From the NCBI GenBank assembly GCA_965221345.1, contig CBDCSD010000001.1, positions 1,736,001-1,800,000 on the forward strand: a DNA stretch of 64,000 bases, given 5' to 3'. Below are positions 16,485-26,500 of the stretch, in pieces; within the stretch, counting starts at the first letter, position 1; the number at the start of each line of letters is the position of its first letter. The position numbers were made by a program, and so were the translations under genes. Origin of the DNA: Bin5 sp965221345 (GTDB lineage Bacteria; Chloroflexota; Anaerolineae; Caldilineales; Caldilineaceae). The notes beneath the pieces are model-generated. The model saw nothing but the letters and a program-made list of their open reading frames with translations, had not been told where the DNA came from and searched no databases.

Positions 16485-18089
16485 ATGACAACTCCAAAGA
16501 CACCTGATAACAGTTCGCGTGTTCCAAAATACAGCTACGCAGATACCCTGGAAGCACAGGAAGCGCAACTACAGACAGACCCTCTGATGCAGCGGCTGCT
16601 CGATTCCCGAAAACGGTATGCCGACGATCCATATCGGCCGCTCTACCATTACGTCAACCCCGAAAGCACACTCAATGACCCCAACGGACTCTGTTTCTGG
16701 AGGGGCCGCTGGCACCTCTTCTACCAAGCTTATCCGCCCGAAGATCCACGCCAGCACTGGGGACACGCGATTAGCTCTGATCTGATCCACTGGCGAGATC
16801 TGCCCTATGCCATCTATCCTGGCCCCGAAGAATGTTGCTATTCTGGGTCAACCCTGGTGGAAGATGACCGGGTCATTGCGATGTATCACGGCTACAAGGT
16901 TGGCAACATGGTGGCTGTTTCGAGCGATCCCCTCCTGTTGAACTGGGAGAAAGTTACCGGCCAGGCCGTAATCCCTCTCCTGAATGCGGACGGGTCCCTG
17001 CCGCCCTACCGGGTATTCGATCCCTGCATCTGGAAGAAAGACGGTCTGTACTACTCGCTCTCGGGCGGTATCCTACCCCATCAACCGTCTGGCAAGCGGA
17101 CCAGGGCCAACTTCCTGTTCAGTTCGGTGGACCTGATTCGCTGGCATTACCTCCACCCCTTCGTAGAGGGTGACCGGTTCACCAGGATCGGTGACGACGG
17201 CGCCTGCCCCTATTTCTGGCCCATAGGCGACCGCCATATCCTGTTGTTCGCCAGCCACGCCAGCGGCTCGCATGCACTTCTGGGCGACTATGACCACGCG
17301 CGCGACAAATTCGTAGCTACCGCACATGCAGATTTCAATTTCGGCGCAATGACGCCCGGAGGAATTCATGCACCGTCGGCGACGCCCGACGGCCAGGGCG
17401 GTGTCATCGTGATCTTCAACATCAACGAGGCCAAGGCCACCCCGGGCTGGGACCACATTATGAGCCTGCCCCGCCGCCTGACCTTGCTCGGCCCAAACAA
17501 GCCAGAGCGAGATGAGTTGGGGGTCGAACCGGCCGGCGATATTGAATCGCTGCGCACCGACCACCAGCAAGTAGCCGCGAGGAAACTGCCGGCAAATCAG
17601 GAGATCGTGCTGGACGATATCCGGGGCAAGGCCATGGAGATCATCGCCAAGATCGACACCAATGACGCACCGCTGGTGGAGATGAATGTGTTGCGCTCCC
17701 CCGGCAAAGAGGAGTTTACTCGCATCGCTCTTTTCAGGGAGCGAGGCTTTCGAGACTGGGAGCGCTACGCAGGCTGGGACAGGGAAGGGCTGCGCCGGTC
17801 CACCTACAGCCTGCTTGTAGTCGATTCGTCCTATTCGTCGGTGCTGCCGGACGTGGTTTCCCGTGCGCCTGAAACCGCACCTCTTTTCCTTGATCCCGAC
17901 GAGCCACTCACTCTGCGTGTGTTCGTGGACAACAGTGTGGTTGAGGTCTTTGCCAATGGGAAACAATGCATTGCGCTGCGTGTTTACCCTGGCCGGGAGG
18001 ATAGTATCGGCGTATCCCTGCGCGCCCAAGGGCGGGACGCCCAACTCATCGCCCTGGATGCGTGGCAGATGAAGAGCATTTACTCCTGA
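16485..18089 (+). CDS. Glycoside hydrolase family 32-like protein with altered catalytic motifs
   Basis: A 534-residue protein with a five-bladed propeller followed by a beta-sandwich. The nucleophile motif is present (LNDPNG, Asp65), as are SGSTLV and the C-terminal signature RVFVDNSVVEVFANG. Two canonical motifs differ: RDP is VFDP (Asp179 kept, Arg replaced), and ECP, which carries the acid/base Glu, reads GACPYF with Ala240 at that place. It may use another acid, such as Asp238, or bind without hydrolysing. No signal peptide, so it acts in the cytoplasm on sugar brought in by the upstream importer. GH32 members cleave fructose from sucrose, levan or inulin. Confidence 0.85.
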   Translation: MTTPKTPDNSSRVPKYSYADTLEAQEAQLQTDPLMQRLLDSRKRYADDPYRPLYHYVNPESTLNDPNGLCFWRGRWHLFYQAYPPEDPRQHWGHAISSDLIHWRDLPYAIYPGPEECCYSGSTLVEDDRVIAMYHGYKVGNMVAVSSDPLLLNWEKVTGQAVIPLLNADGSLPPYRVFDPCIWKKDGLYYSLSGGILPHQPSGKRTRANFLFSSVDLIRWHYLHPFVEGDRFTRIGDDGACPYFWPIGDRHILLFASHASGSHALLGDYDHARDKFVATAHADFNFGAMTPGGIHAPSATPDGQGGVIVIFNINEAKATPGWDHIMSLPRRLTLLGPNKPERDELGVEPAGDIESLRTDHQQVAARKLPANQEIVLDDIRGKAMEIIAKIDTNDAPLVEMNVLRSPGKEEFTRIALFRERGFRDWERYAGWDREGLRRSTYSLLVVDSSYSSVLPDVVSRAPETAPLFLDPDEPLTLRVFVDNSVVEVFANGKQCIALRVYPGREDSIGVSLRAQGRDAQLIALDAWQMKSIYS

Positions 18090-18436
18090 ACACCCGGACC
18101 AAAACGATTGCTCCATCAAGAGGTATCGCTGAATTCCTCCGTTTGGCGGCGAGCGCCCTGCCAGGACATCCTGACCAAAGTCGTCGGTCGGAATTTTGTG
18201 AAGCGGACGGCGTGCAGCGACTGTACAATTCCAACGCTCCGCTGTCTGAGAGATCTGTCAAAATCCCATCTCCGCTATCAGAGGCGCAGGCGCCCTCTTT
18301 CTCCTCCTTCTCAACGCAATTGCTCTTTGCTTGATGACTGTTTACAATGTGTTGCACGCCATCCCAAGCTCAGGCCCTTCCCTCTCCCGGTCTGCGTAGC
18401 GCCGGGCAAGTCAGACCTGTGAAGGACTCTTTCTCC

Positions 18437-19738
18437 ATGATTCCGATGTCCCGCGTTCAGCGGCGGCTTACAATCACGTTGTTCATCGTCAGCAGCCTGA
18501 ACAGTGCGGCGATGATCGCCAGTTTCGTGCTGACGCCTATCATCTCCTACTCGCTTAGCGGCAGGGTGCAGCTGATCGGTCTTCCCAACGCGCTGTCGAT
18601 GGTGGGGAGGGCGGGGGCGGGTTATCCGCTTGGCTGGCTGCTCGATAAGGCGGGCCGCCGCATAGGATTGGCGGTTGGCCTCTCATTTGTGATATTGGGA
18701 ATGCTCGTTTCGGCGTCGGCGATCAGTGCGGGCTCGCTGGCGGTCTTTCTTGGCGGGGCTGTGCTGCTGGGCGTAGGTCGGGCGGCCCTGGAACAGACGC
18801 GGTATGCGGCGGCGGAGATCTTCCCGCTGGCACAGCAGGCCAAGGTGATCGGGCTGATCGTCTTTGCGGGCACAGTAGGGGCGATTGGCGGCCCGCTGCT
18901 GGTGGAGCCGGCGGTTAGTCTGGCCAGACAGCAGGGCTTCCATGAGCACGTGGGGCCGTTCTGGATTGGCGCGGGGTTGATGGTACTGGCGTTGATTCTG
19001 CTGCTGGTGGCGCTGCGGCCGGATCCAAAGGAGCTGGCGGCGCTGCTGGATCGGAAGAGGGATGCCGCCAGGGCAGAGGAAAGTCCAAAGGATGGCTCGC
19101 CTGATGACCAGACCTCTTCGGATGGGAAGGCCAATGGGCTGCAGCAGGTCAAGCGGCTGCTCAAGCTGCCGGACGTGCAGCTGGCGATAGCGGCGATGGC
19201 GATCGGGCAACTGGTGATGACGCTGCTGATGGTGGTCACACCGCTGCATATGAACCGCGCCGAATACCAGGCTGCCGCGATATCCTATGTCCTGATGGCG
19301 CATACGCTGGGGATGTTTGGTCTGTCTGGCGTCAGCGGCTGGCTGGCGGGGCGTGTGGGCCGTGTGCCCATGATTTTCGCGGGGGCGCTGATACAGGTAC
19401 TGGCCGCGATCATGATGCCGCTTTCGACTGAGCTGCCGGTTCTGTTCCTTTCGCTCTTTCTGCTGGGGCTGGGGTGGAACTTCAGCTATATTGCGGGCTC
19501 GTCGCTGCTGTCGGCGGCGCTGGAGGGCTCGCGGCAACGGGGGCGCGTGCAGGGCATCAACGAGGCGATGGTGGCAATCGCGTCAGGTGTCGGAAGCCTT
19601 GGGACGGGCGGCGTGTATTCGATTAGCGGCGTCGTCGCTGTTGCGGCGAGCGGTGTGGTATTCTCCGTTGCGCTAGGCGCGTTGGCCCTTTGGCTTGGGC
19701 GCGCCCACCTCTTCCCTCTCGCTGCACAACGCGGCTAG
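18437..19738 (+). CDS. Major facilitator superfamily transporter
   Basis: The start at ATG 18437 (MIPMSRVQRRLTITLF) has GAAGGA upstream; the open frame extends back to 18347 but that part does not look like membrane protein. The 433-residue protein has about 12 membrane spans in two halves, with the family loop LGWLLDKAGRRIGLAVG between spans 2 and 3 and a weaker copy SGWLAGRVGRVPMIFAG in the second half. A charged linker (LDRKRDAARAEESPKDG) separates the halves. It could carry sugars or drugs. It follows GH32 after about 350 bases in which I see no gene, so it may be a separate unit. Confidence 0.85.
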   Translation: MIPMSRVQRRLTITLFIVSSLNSAAMIASFVLTPIISYSLSGRVQLIGLPNALSMVGRAGAGYPLGWLLDKAGRRIGLAVGLSFVILGMLVSASAISAGSLAVFLGGAVLLGVGRAALEQTRYAAAEIFPLAQQAKVIGLIVFAGTVGAIGGPLLVEPAVSLARQQGFHEHVGPFWIGAGLMVLALILLLVALRPDPKELAALLDRKRDAARAEESPKDGSPDDQTSSDGKANGLQQVKRLLKLPDVQLAIAAMAIGQLVMTLLMVVTPLHMNRAEYQAAAISYVLMAHTLGMFGLSGVSGWLAGRVGRVPMIFAGALIQVLAAIMMPLSTELPVLFLSLFLLGLGWNFSYIAGSSLLSAALEGSRQRGRVQGINEAMVAIASGVGSLGTGGVYSISGVVAVAASGVVFSVALGALALWLGRAHLFPLAAQRG

Positions 19739-19814
19739 AGAAGCGAAATTCTCCTTAACGATGCGCCAATGGTTATCTGTTTTGCGTAGTACGTAATGCG
19801 TATTGCGTAATGCT

Positions 19815-21242
19815 TCATCCTTGCCATGTGCCGGCTGCGCTGGGATGGTCGTAGGGCTCGTCTCCCAATTGCGATTGCAGCCGGTATAGCTCCGCAGTCA
19901 ACTCCTCGACCACGTCGGCGTAGGCCGGATCGTGGTAGATGTTGTTCAACTCGTAGGGATCCGAATCCAAATCGAACAGCTCCCATTCCGGCTCTTTCGA
20001 ATCGTCGATGACGCCCGGCTGATCAAGGCCGTCTGCGTAGTAATAGATCAGCTTATAGCGGAGGGTGCGCACACCGTAGTGAGCGTAGACGTGATGGTGT
20101 GCCAGGTGCATCCAATAGCGATAGTACATAGAAGTCTGCCAGTCGTCGAGTGTTTCGCCAGCCAGCAGAGGGCGGAAGCTGGTGCCCTGGAAGTGGGACG
20201 GGACCTCAACACCGGCGTATCCGAGCAGGGTCGGCGTGAAGTCGACGTTAAGAACCATCTGATCGTTGACCGTGCCGGCGTCGACGCCTTGCGGGTAGCG
20301 GATGAGCAGCGGCATGCGCAGCGACTCCTCGTACATGAAGCGTTTGTCATACCAGCCGTGATCGCCGAGGAAGAAGCCCTGGTCGGAGGTATAGACGACG
20401 ATCGTGTTTTCTGCCAGCCCCTCCTCTTCGAGGTAGTCGAGCAGCCGGCCGACGTTGTCATCGATCGAGGCGACGCAGCGCAGGTAGTCCTTGATGTAAC
20501 GCTGGTACTTCCACTTCTTCTCCTCCTCCGCGGTCAGCCCCTCCGGCGTTGGCTGCTTCAGATCGGTCAGAGTCATGTCACGGTCGATGCGCATTTTGGC
20601 GGCGGCGGCTGCGGCGGCACGGTTGCTGTAGTCGTCGTTGAAGGTCTCCGGGTAGGGGATCTCCTCATCCTCGTACATGAGCGCATGTTTCTCGTCCGGC
20701 TCCCAGGAGCGATGCGGGGCCTTGTGGTGGCACATCAGCATGAAGGGCCGCTCCGGGTCGCGGTCCTGCAGCCAATCGAGCGAGAAGTCGGTGATCAGGT
20801 CGGTGACGTAGCCGGGGAAGACTTTGCGTTCGCCCATCTCGATCATCTCGGGGTCTTGGTAGAGGCCCTGCCCGGGCAGCACGTTCCAGTAGTCGAAACC
20901 GGTGGGGTCGTTGACGCCGCCGTGGCCCAGGTGCCACTTGCCGACGATGGCGGTCTGGTAGCCGGCGGCCTGCAGCAGCTTGGGCATGGTGACTTGGCGC
21001 CCGTCGAGCGTCGAGGAGAGGGTGGTAACGCCGTTGACATGGTTGTAGGTGCCGGTGAGGATCACGGCGCGGCTGGGCGTGCAGATCGAGTTGGTGCAGA
21101 AGCAGTTGTCGAAGCGCATGCCACCGTCGGCGATACGGTCGAGGTGGGGCGTGCGGTTGATGCGGCTGCCGTAGCAACTCATGGCATGCGACGCGTGGTC
21201 GTCGGACATGATGAAGAGGATGTTGGGGCGCGGGTCGGGCAT
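19815..21242 (-). CDS. Formylglycine-type sulfatase (arylsulfatase/choline-sulfatase-like)
   Basis: A 475-residue sulfatase with the full active-site signature CTPSRAVILTG (Cys54 and Arg58). The Cys would be converted to formylglycine by a maturation enzyme not encoded in the window. Metal ligands are in ILFIMSDDHASHAMSCYG (Asp14, Asp15) and TSDQGFFLGDHGWYDKRF. No signal peptide is visible, suggesting cytoplasmic action or an unusual export route. It ends convergently 76 bases from the MFS gene. Unlike the pair at 9254-12095 it is expected to hydrolyse sulfate esters; the natural substrate is unknown. Confidence 0.9.
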   Translation of the reverse strand: MPDPRPNILFIMSDDHASHAMSCYGSRINRTPHLDRIADGGMRFDNCFCTNSICTPSRAVILTGTYNHVNGVTTLSSTLDGRQVTMPKLLQAAGYQTAIVGKWHLGHGGVNDPTGFDYWNVLPGQGLYQDPEMIEMGERKVFPGYVTDLITDFSLDWLQDRDPERPFMLMCHHKAPHRSWEPDEKHALMYEDEEIPYPETFNDDYSNRAAAAAAAKMRIDRDMTLTDLKQPTPEGLTAEEEKKWKYQRYIKDYLRCVASIDDNVGRLLDYLEEEGLAENTIVVYTSDQGFFLGDHGWYDKRFMYEESLRMPLLIRYPQGVDAGTVNDQMVLNVDFTPTLLGYAGVEVPSHFQGTSFRPLLAGETLDDWQTSMYYRYWMHLAHHHVYAHYGVRTLRYKLIYYYADGLDQPGVIDDSKEPEWELFDLDSDPYELNNIYHDPAYADVVEELTAELYRLQSQLGDEPYDHPSAAGTWQG

Positions 21243-21518
21243 GGGAAGTCCTTTATGGTATTGCGTATTGCGTATTGCGTAGGGTCAATGAGGTCGTAGT
21301 GTTATCGCCTGCAGCTGGCGTCGATTTGAGCGGCAGGGCAAGGCCCGGCCATGCTATCAGACAACTATGGTGGGGTCAAGGAGGCTGGCGGGGGTTGTCT
21401 GAGTTGGGAGCTAACAGTTTTTAGTTTCTGGTTTTTAGTTCTTAGTAACCCCACTGGTACGCGAAAGCTCTTTGCATTCTTAGGGTTCGCTGACGTTTGA
21501 CTGAACTGAGAATTGCAA

Positions 21519-21990
21519 GGTCATTATTTGGTTTGTCAGCGAAGGCGCGGGGAACACACCTTTTTTGTCCGCGAAGGGACGCGAAGGGCCGCGAAGAAAA
21601 CCTTTGTGAGGTTACAATTTGGCCTGTTCACGGAGGCGCGCGGAGAACACCTTTTTTGTCCGCGAAGGGACGCGAAGGGCCGCGAAGAAAACCTTTGTGA
21701 GGTTACGATTTGGTCTGTTCACGGAGGCACGCGGAGAACACCTCTTTTGTCCACGAAGGGCCACGAAGGGCCGCGAAGAAAACCTTTGTGAGGTTATAAT
21801 TTGGTCTGTTCACGGAGGCGCGCGGAGAACACCTTTTTTGTCCGCGAAGGGACGCGAAGGGCCGCGAAGAAAACCTTTGTGAGGTTATAATTTGGACTAT
21901 TCACGGAGGCGCGGGGAGAACACCTTTTTTGTCCATGAAGGGCCACGAAGAAAACCTTTGTTAGGTCATAATTTGGTTTGTCGACGAGGC
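21519..21990. repeat. 91-bp tandem repeat array, about five copies
   Basis: Units begin near 21519, 21610, 21701, 21792 and 21883 (spacing 91 bases), with a shortened unit near 21964. Each holds a run of CGCGAAGG/CACGAAGG blocks followed by AAAACCTTTGTGAGGTTA and a TTTGGTCTGTTCACGGAGG stretch. Because 91 is not a multiple of three, open frames of similar sequence appear in all three phases; none is a gene. Shorter pieces of the same family occur at 33815, 43320, 45300 and 53035. The rest of 21243-22159 holds no gene. Confidence 0.9.
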
Positions 21991-22159
21991 GAGGCTTTCT
22001 GTGGGGCAGGTCAGTGCAGACTGTTTGCCAGCGGGTATCGTGCGAGGGATTGGCCGGGCAGGGCGGGCCTATGGGGGTATTCTTATGATTTGTTTCATAA
22101 ATATGTCCGCTTTGTCCGCTCGAAGGCCTGTTTTGGCTTCGAATTTGGGCGGTTACGGG

Positions 22160-22585
22160 TTATTCGTCCATGGTGTCCATTCGTTTGAGTAGGGCCATCA
22201 GGCCGCGCATGTCCTCCTTTTCGACGGACAGTTGGCGGATTGTGTTGATGAGTTCCTGGCGGCCTGCGGCGCGGCCGGCGTGAATGGCGGTGACGATGCT
22301 GGCGGCCTCGTCGGGCACTGGACGAATATCCTCGTCCTGGCTGTCCTGCTGGACTCCGGCGGCGAAGTAATCGGTTTTTTCGACTTCCTCACGCCAGCGG
22401 CGGAGGGTTCGGGTGGAGACGCCGATGATGGCGGCAAGGTCTTTCCAGTTTGCCCCTGCCTGGGCGGCATTGTGGATACATTGGTATTCCTTGTGCGGGG
22501 CATTGGAGGGGTCCTGGTAAGGTTCCTGGTCGTGTTTGGGCTTGCGAGCTGGGATGAGCACTGTGTATTGGTTGAGAGCGGCCAT
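22160..22585 (-). CDS. Small protein with a helix-turn-helix domain, function unknown
   Basis: A 141-residue protein starting at ATG 22585 after GGGGAGGACAAT. Residues about 38-70 (NWKDLAAIIGVSTRTLRRWR) form a helix-turn-helix like that of terminase small subunits, transposase OrfA proteins and phage regulators. The C-terminal part (about 95-141) is a predicted helix with Asp and Glu at its end. No phage or transposase partner is next to it. A DNA-binding role is likely; anything further would be guesswork. Confidence 0.65.
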   Translation of the reverse strand: MAALNQYTVLIPARKPKHDQEPYQDPSNAPHKEYQCIHNAAQAGANWKDLAAIIGVSTRTLRRWREEVEKTDYFAAGVQQDSQDEDIRPVPDEAASIVTAIHAGRAAGRQELINTIRQLSVEKEDMRGLMALLKRMDTMDE

Positions 22586-23270
22586 ATTGTCCTCCCCTGT
22601 GAGAAAGAATGACTGAGAATCGCCGCTGCCAGGCGCAGATGGGGCAGCGGACGATGGGCGGCCTGGACGCGTCGGCCTGAACAGGCGCGAGGCGAAAGGG
22701 ACACCAACATATTGAGTTGCGCTAAGGCCGGGGAGAATCTAATTGTGGACAGCTGTGCCAGGGTCCTGGCAAGTCAGCGGTCAAGTCTCTACCTGGGGCT
22801 ACCAGTTCCAGAAAGTGCCATGATCCGACTAGGAGGCGTTCTGGAGAGGAGGTGCCAGTGTGATGATATCATCGCACATTTGTTCATTTATGTCAAGGGG
22901 TAAATTAGGATACAGCCGCGGATTGGGTGGGTCCAAGATTTTATGGGTGGACGTTGTCTGAAGCAGGATTTACAGGATTATAGGGGATTTTCAGGAGTGC
23001 GGGCGAATGGAGGTTATTAGTTCTTAGTGACCCAACTTGTATGCGGTACTGAGGATAAGGGATGGACGGGATGGCTGGCGGTGGTAAAATTGCTGTTCGG
23101 CGGATCTGTTTCGCTGTCTGAATCAGGATTTACAGGATTTGGGGATTTTCAGGATTGCATGCGATCGGGTGATGCCTGTTCAGCGTATCCCTTTTGCTCT
23201 GGTTGAAAGAACAATGCGCGGAAGGACAATAATTCGGGATGCACGGGGCAGGGCAAAGGCTGTTTAATTC

Positions 23271-23284
23271 GTAACTACTGAGCC
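23271..23284. repeat. Solo IS66-type terminal-repeat-like sequence
   Basis: GTAACTACTGAGCC differs by one base from the 14-bp end of the intact IS66 element at 868. No transposase remnant is adjacent; it may be the scar of a lost or deleted copy. Confidence 0.5.
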
Positions 23285-23345
23285 ACTTCCAGTGTGCGGA
23301 CCAAAAGAGAGGAGGTTTAAGCCATCAAGGTGTAATGATTCGTGT

Positions 23346-23384
23346 TCAGAACCTTTTGAAAGGGGCTTATATACCAAAGTGCCA
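23346..23384. repeat. Inverted-repeat arm on the downstream side of the giant repeat gene
   Basis: Contains TATATACCAAAGTGCCA, found exactly in inverted orientation near 28388-28404 on the other side of the 4.6-kb gene. The flanking 20 bases (CAGA.CCT.TT..AAAGGG) also match imperfectly. The pair could be the ends of a mobile unit carrying the gene, or shared regulatory sequence. Confidence 0.5.
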
Positions 23385-23443
23385 CAGGAAAAGGTGACAA
23401 CGAGTCACAGTTAGACATCGGTAGGTAGGAAAGGAAACATGCC

Positions 23444-23480
23444 CATAAAGAGGCCCCCTTCTACGTGGGGGGCCTTTATG
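23444..23480 (-). terminator. Strong hairpin terminator downstream of the repeat-protein gene
   Basis: The minus strand reads CATAAAGGCCCCCC, an 8-base loop, then GGGGGCCTCTTTATG. The two arms pair over about 14 bases with one bulge, 38 bases after the stop codon of the large minus-strand gene. No long U run follows, so it may work as a bidirectional or mRNA-stabilising hairpin. Confidence 0.6.
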
Positions 23481-23517
23481 TGATCAGGTGAGGAAAAGCT
23501 GCGGTTGCTATGCAAGG

Positions 23518-26500
23518 TTACTCGGTGTCACCCGTTAGGGACAAAACCTGGCAGGCAACCTGCTGGGAACCGTTCAGAAAGTCATAGGCCTCGAAGACAA
23601 GACGGGACTGTGACGTTATGCCGGGAACATATCCGATTAGAGTTATCGTGTTTTCCTCAGGCGATACCTCCAAGCTGATGCTGCTGAGATAGGGGCCGCC
23701 ACTGCCTGGGTCCAATTTCCAGGAGTTGGCCTGCACAGCTTCACTGAGATGAAGATGAACACTGTTGCCACTGGACGAGGAGAACGCAAAATGACTGGCG
23801 CCCAGCGAATATTCAGCCCCCAGCAAACCGGTCTCTTGGTCGTTGTCCACGTCTATCGACACCTCCCACTTGTACTCCAACGCATCATCCGGGACATTCT
23901 TCCTGTAGAATTCCAGCGTTTCCGGAACATCTCTGAGATGGAAAACAACGGCAAGCGTCTCACTGCCTATCAGAGCTGTGCTGACTTCGGTAAAGTCTAC
24001 ATGTGCAGGCAGCGTGTCCGAGATAGTATCGACGACTCGTTGGCCCGGCCTAATTGCCGCATCATCAGGTTGACACGTGTCGTTGACTAAACCCGTGATC
24101 GACGGACCATAGCTGCTCATCTCTACGGAACCGTCAAAGTAATCATGCGCCTTGAATTTGAGCGGTGATTCCGCCGTGATACCGGGGATCTTTCCCGAGA
24201 GCGTTATCGTGTTCTCCTCAGCAGACACCTCGATGCTGCCCTCTGCGAGGATCCTGTTCCCCTCCCGATCCAGCCCCCAAATGCCAACCTCGACGAAGCC
24301 CGGTTGCGTTATGTGTGCCACCGTATTGCTGTTTGTGGCAAGGGGATGCACGAAATAGCCGGCCGACAACATGTACTCAAACCCGTCAGTGCCTGTTTCC
24401 GGGTCGTTGTCTACATCGACCGACACCTCCCACATGTACTCCAGAGCATGCTCCGGCACCCCCGTTCGGTCGAACGTCAACGTATCCGGAACATCCTTGA
24501 GTAGAAAAGTGACGGTCAAGGTCTCCCCGTCCAGCGTTGTCGTGACATCACGGATATCAATGTGCCCAGCCAGTTCGTGTGACACATCATCGAAAACTGC
24601 ATGACCCGGTGTCACTGCTGGCCCATCAGACGAACTCTGAACGATCGGTTGGCCCAAGCCAAACGGAGAAAGACAACCAACCTCATCGGTACCTTCCAGA
24701 TAGTCATACACGCCGAACGCAAGCTGTGATTCTGCTGTGATGCCGGGAATCTCTCCGGAAAGCGTTATCGTGTCCTCTTCAGCCGACCCGTCGATGCGCG
24801 CCCATTCAAGAAATGCGACATCGGGGAATGCCTCTCCCGCTGACTTCAGATGCCATGTGTTGGTTTGCAATTCGTCCGTTGATATAGCTGCACTCCGGTC
24901 GCGGCCGCTGGAGCCATGGGAAGAAACGTATATCGAGGACAGGTTGTATTCGAACCCGTGAAATCCTGTCTCCTGGTTGCCGTCCACATCGATCGAGACT
25001 TCCCAACTGTACTCGAGCACATTTTCGGGCACGCCGGTTCTGTCGAATGTCAGTGTCTCCGGAACGTCCCTGAGATGAAATACGACCGTCAGAGTTTCCC
25101 CCGAAAGGGACGTGCTGATCTCCGTCACGTCCATATGCGCGGCTAAGGAGTCCGAGACATCATCGATGACGCTTTCCCCCGGTGTGACCGCTTCATCGAT
25201 ATCGCACTGGCTGGAGGATGTGAGCAAGCTTGGCGGAGCCTGGCATCCGACCTCGTCGGACTCGCCAAGATACTCGTGCGTCCGGAAGGAGAGGCGCGAG
25301 TCCGGCGTGATTCCAGGAATCCGGCCGCTGAGAATCATCGTGTCCTCCTCGGCGGATACCGCGAGCCTGGCCCCCCTTAGAGTCGTGGTTCTCCCTCCTG
25401 ATAGCCTTTCCCAAACGCTGGCCTTTGCAACCTCCTCTAATGCCGCCTCCGTATTGTCCCCCTCTTGCGCCGGCCGCACGATGTGATAGGCGGATAAAAG
25501 GTACTCAAACCCGCGGTCTCCGGTCTCCGGGTCGGCGTCCACGTCAACTGACACCTCCCACATGTACTCCATCGAGTTTGCCGATGTCCCTGTTCTATTG
25601 AACGTCAGTGTCTCCGGAATATCTCTGAAACGAAATACGACGGTCAGGGTTTCGCCAGCGAGGGAGGTGCTGATTTCAGCAATGTCAAGATAGGCGGCAG
25701 AAACATCCGAGACATCGTCAGTTGCGGTCTGCCCCGGCGCAACTGAGGGTTCGTCAGTTGCACACTGGCTGGCAGGTGCGATTTGGCTCGGCGGAGCCTG
25801 GCATCCGATATCATCGGAACTGCCATAATAGTCGTACGTCTTGAACGCAAGCCGTGATTCTGCCGTGATCGCAGGGATATAGCCGGAGAGCGTTATCGTG
25901 TCCTCTTCTGGAGATACCTCGAGGGTGGCGTCAATTATATACATGAAACTATCAGGCCGGGCTTTCAAGACGTTGGCCTCCACCTTGCTCTCTATGGGCG
26001 CTTTTACGTTACTCCCTTTTTCGGATGGGGATACAAAGTGGCTGGCCGCCAACTCGTACTCAAAGCCATCATTGCCTGTCTCCCGGTCGTTGTCTACATC
26101 GATCGACACCTCCCAACCGTACTCCATATAGTTTTCTGATATACCTGTGCGATTGAACGTCAGCGTCTCCGGCACGTCCTTGAGATGGAAGACAGCTGTC
26201 AGAGTTTCGCCCGACAAAGAGGTGCTTACCTTGGTTACATCCATATACGAATCTGTGGCGCCCTCGATCTCATCTGTTACGGTTTGCCCCGGCCTTATCA
26301 GAGCCACGCCGGAGTCGCACCCCGAGGGCCCCACACTTTTGCTGTATGGATCATGGCACTCTATCTGATCGGCCTCTCCGGCGAACTGGACATCATAAGC
26401 CTCAAATGCCAATCGCGATTCGGATGTGATACCGGGAATGACGCCAACGATCTCTATCGTGTCTGCCTCGGCAGAGACGGCAAGGTCGGCGTCTTCGAAA

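Larger units (their letters stand above)
22586..23443. other. Intergenic region rich in dispersed repeats
   Basis: No gene is supported. Two copies of a degenerate repeat with the core GGATTTACAGGATT followed by GGATTTTCAGGA lie near 22957-22998 and 23109-23158. Relatives lie near 39035-39115, 45122-45175 and 47925-47975. A lone IS66-end-like sequence (23271-23284) and one arm of a long inverted repeat (23346-23384) are also here. Confidence 0.6.

Noticed and set aside
19932..21299. Antisense frame of 455 codons opposite the sulfatase
   Set aside because: Val/Asp/Gly-rich shadow of a GC-rich gene; the sulfatase on the other strand has full motifs.
21497..22188. Several open frames with repeated protein sequence
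   Set aside because: They are translations of the 91-bp repeat in three phases, with no ribosome sites.
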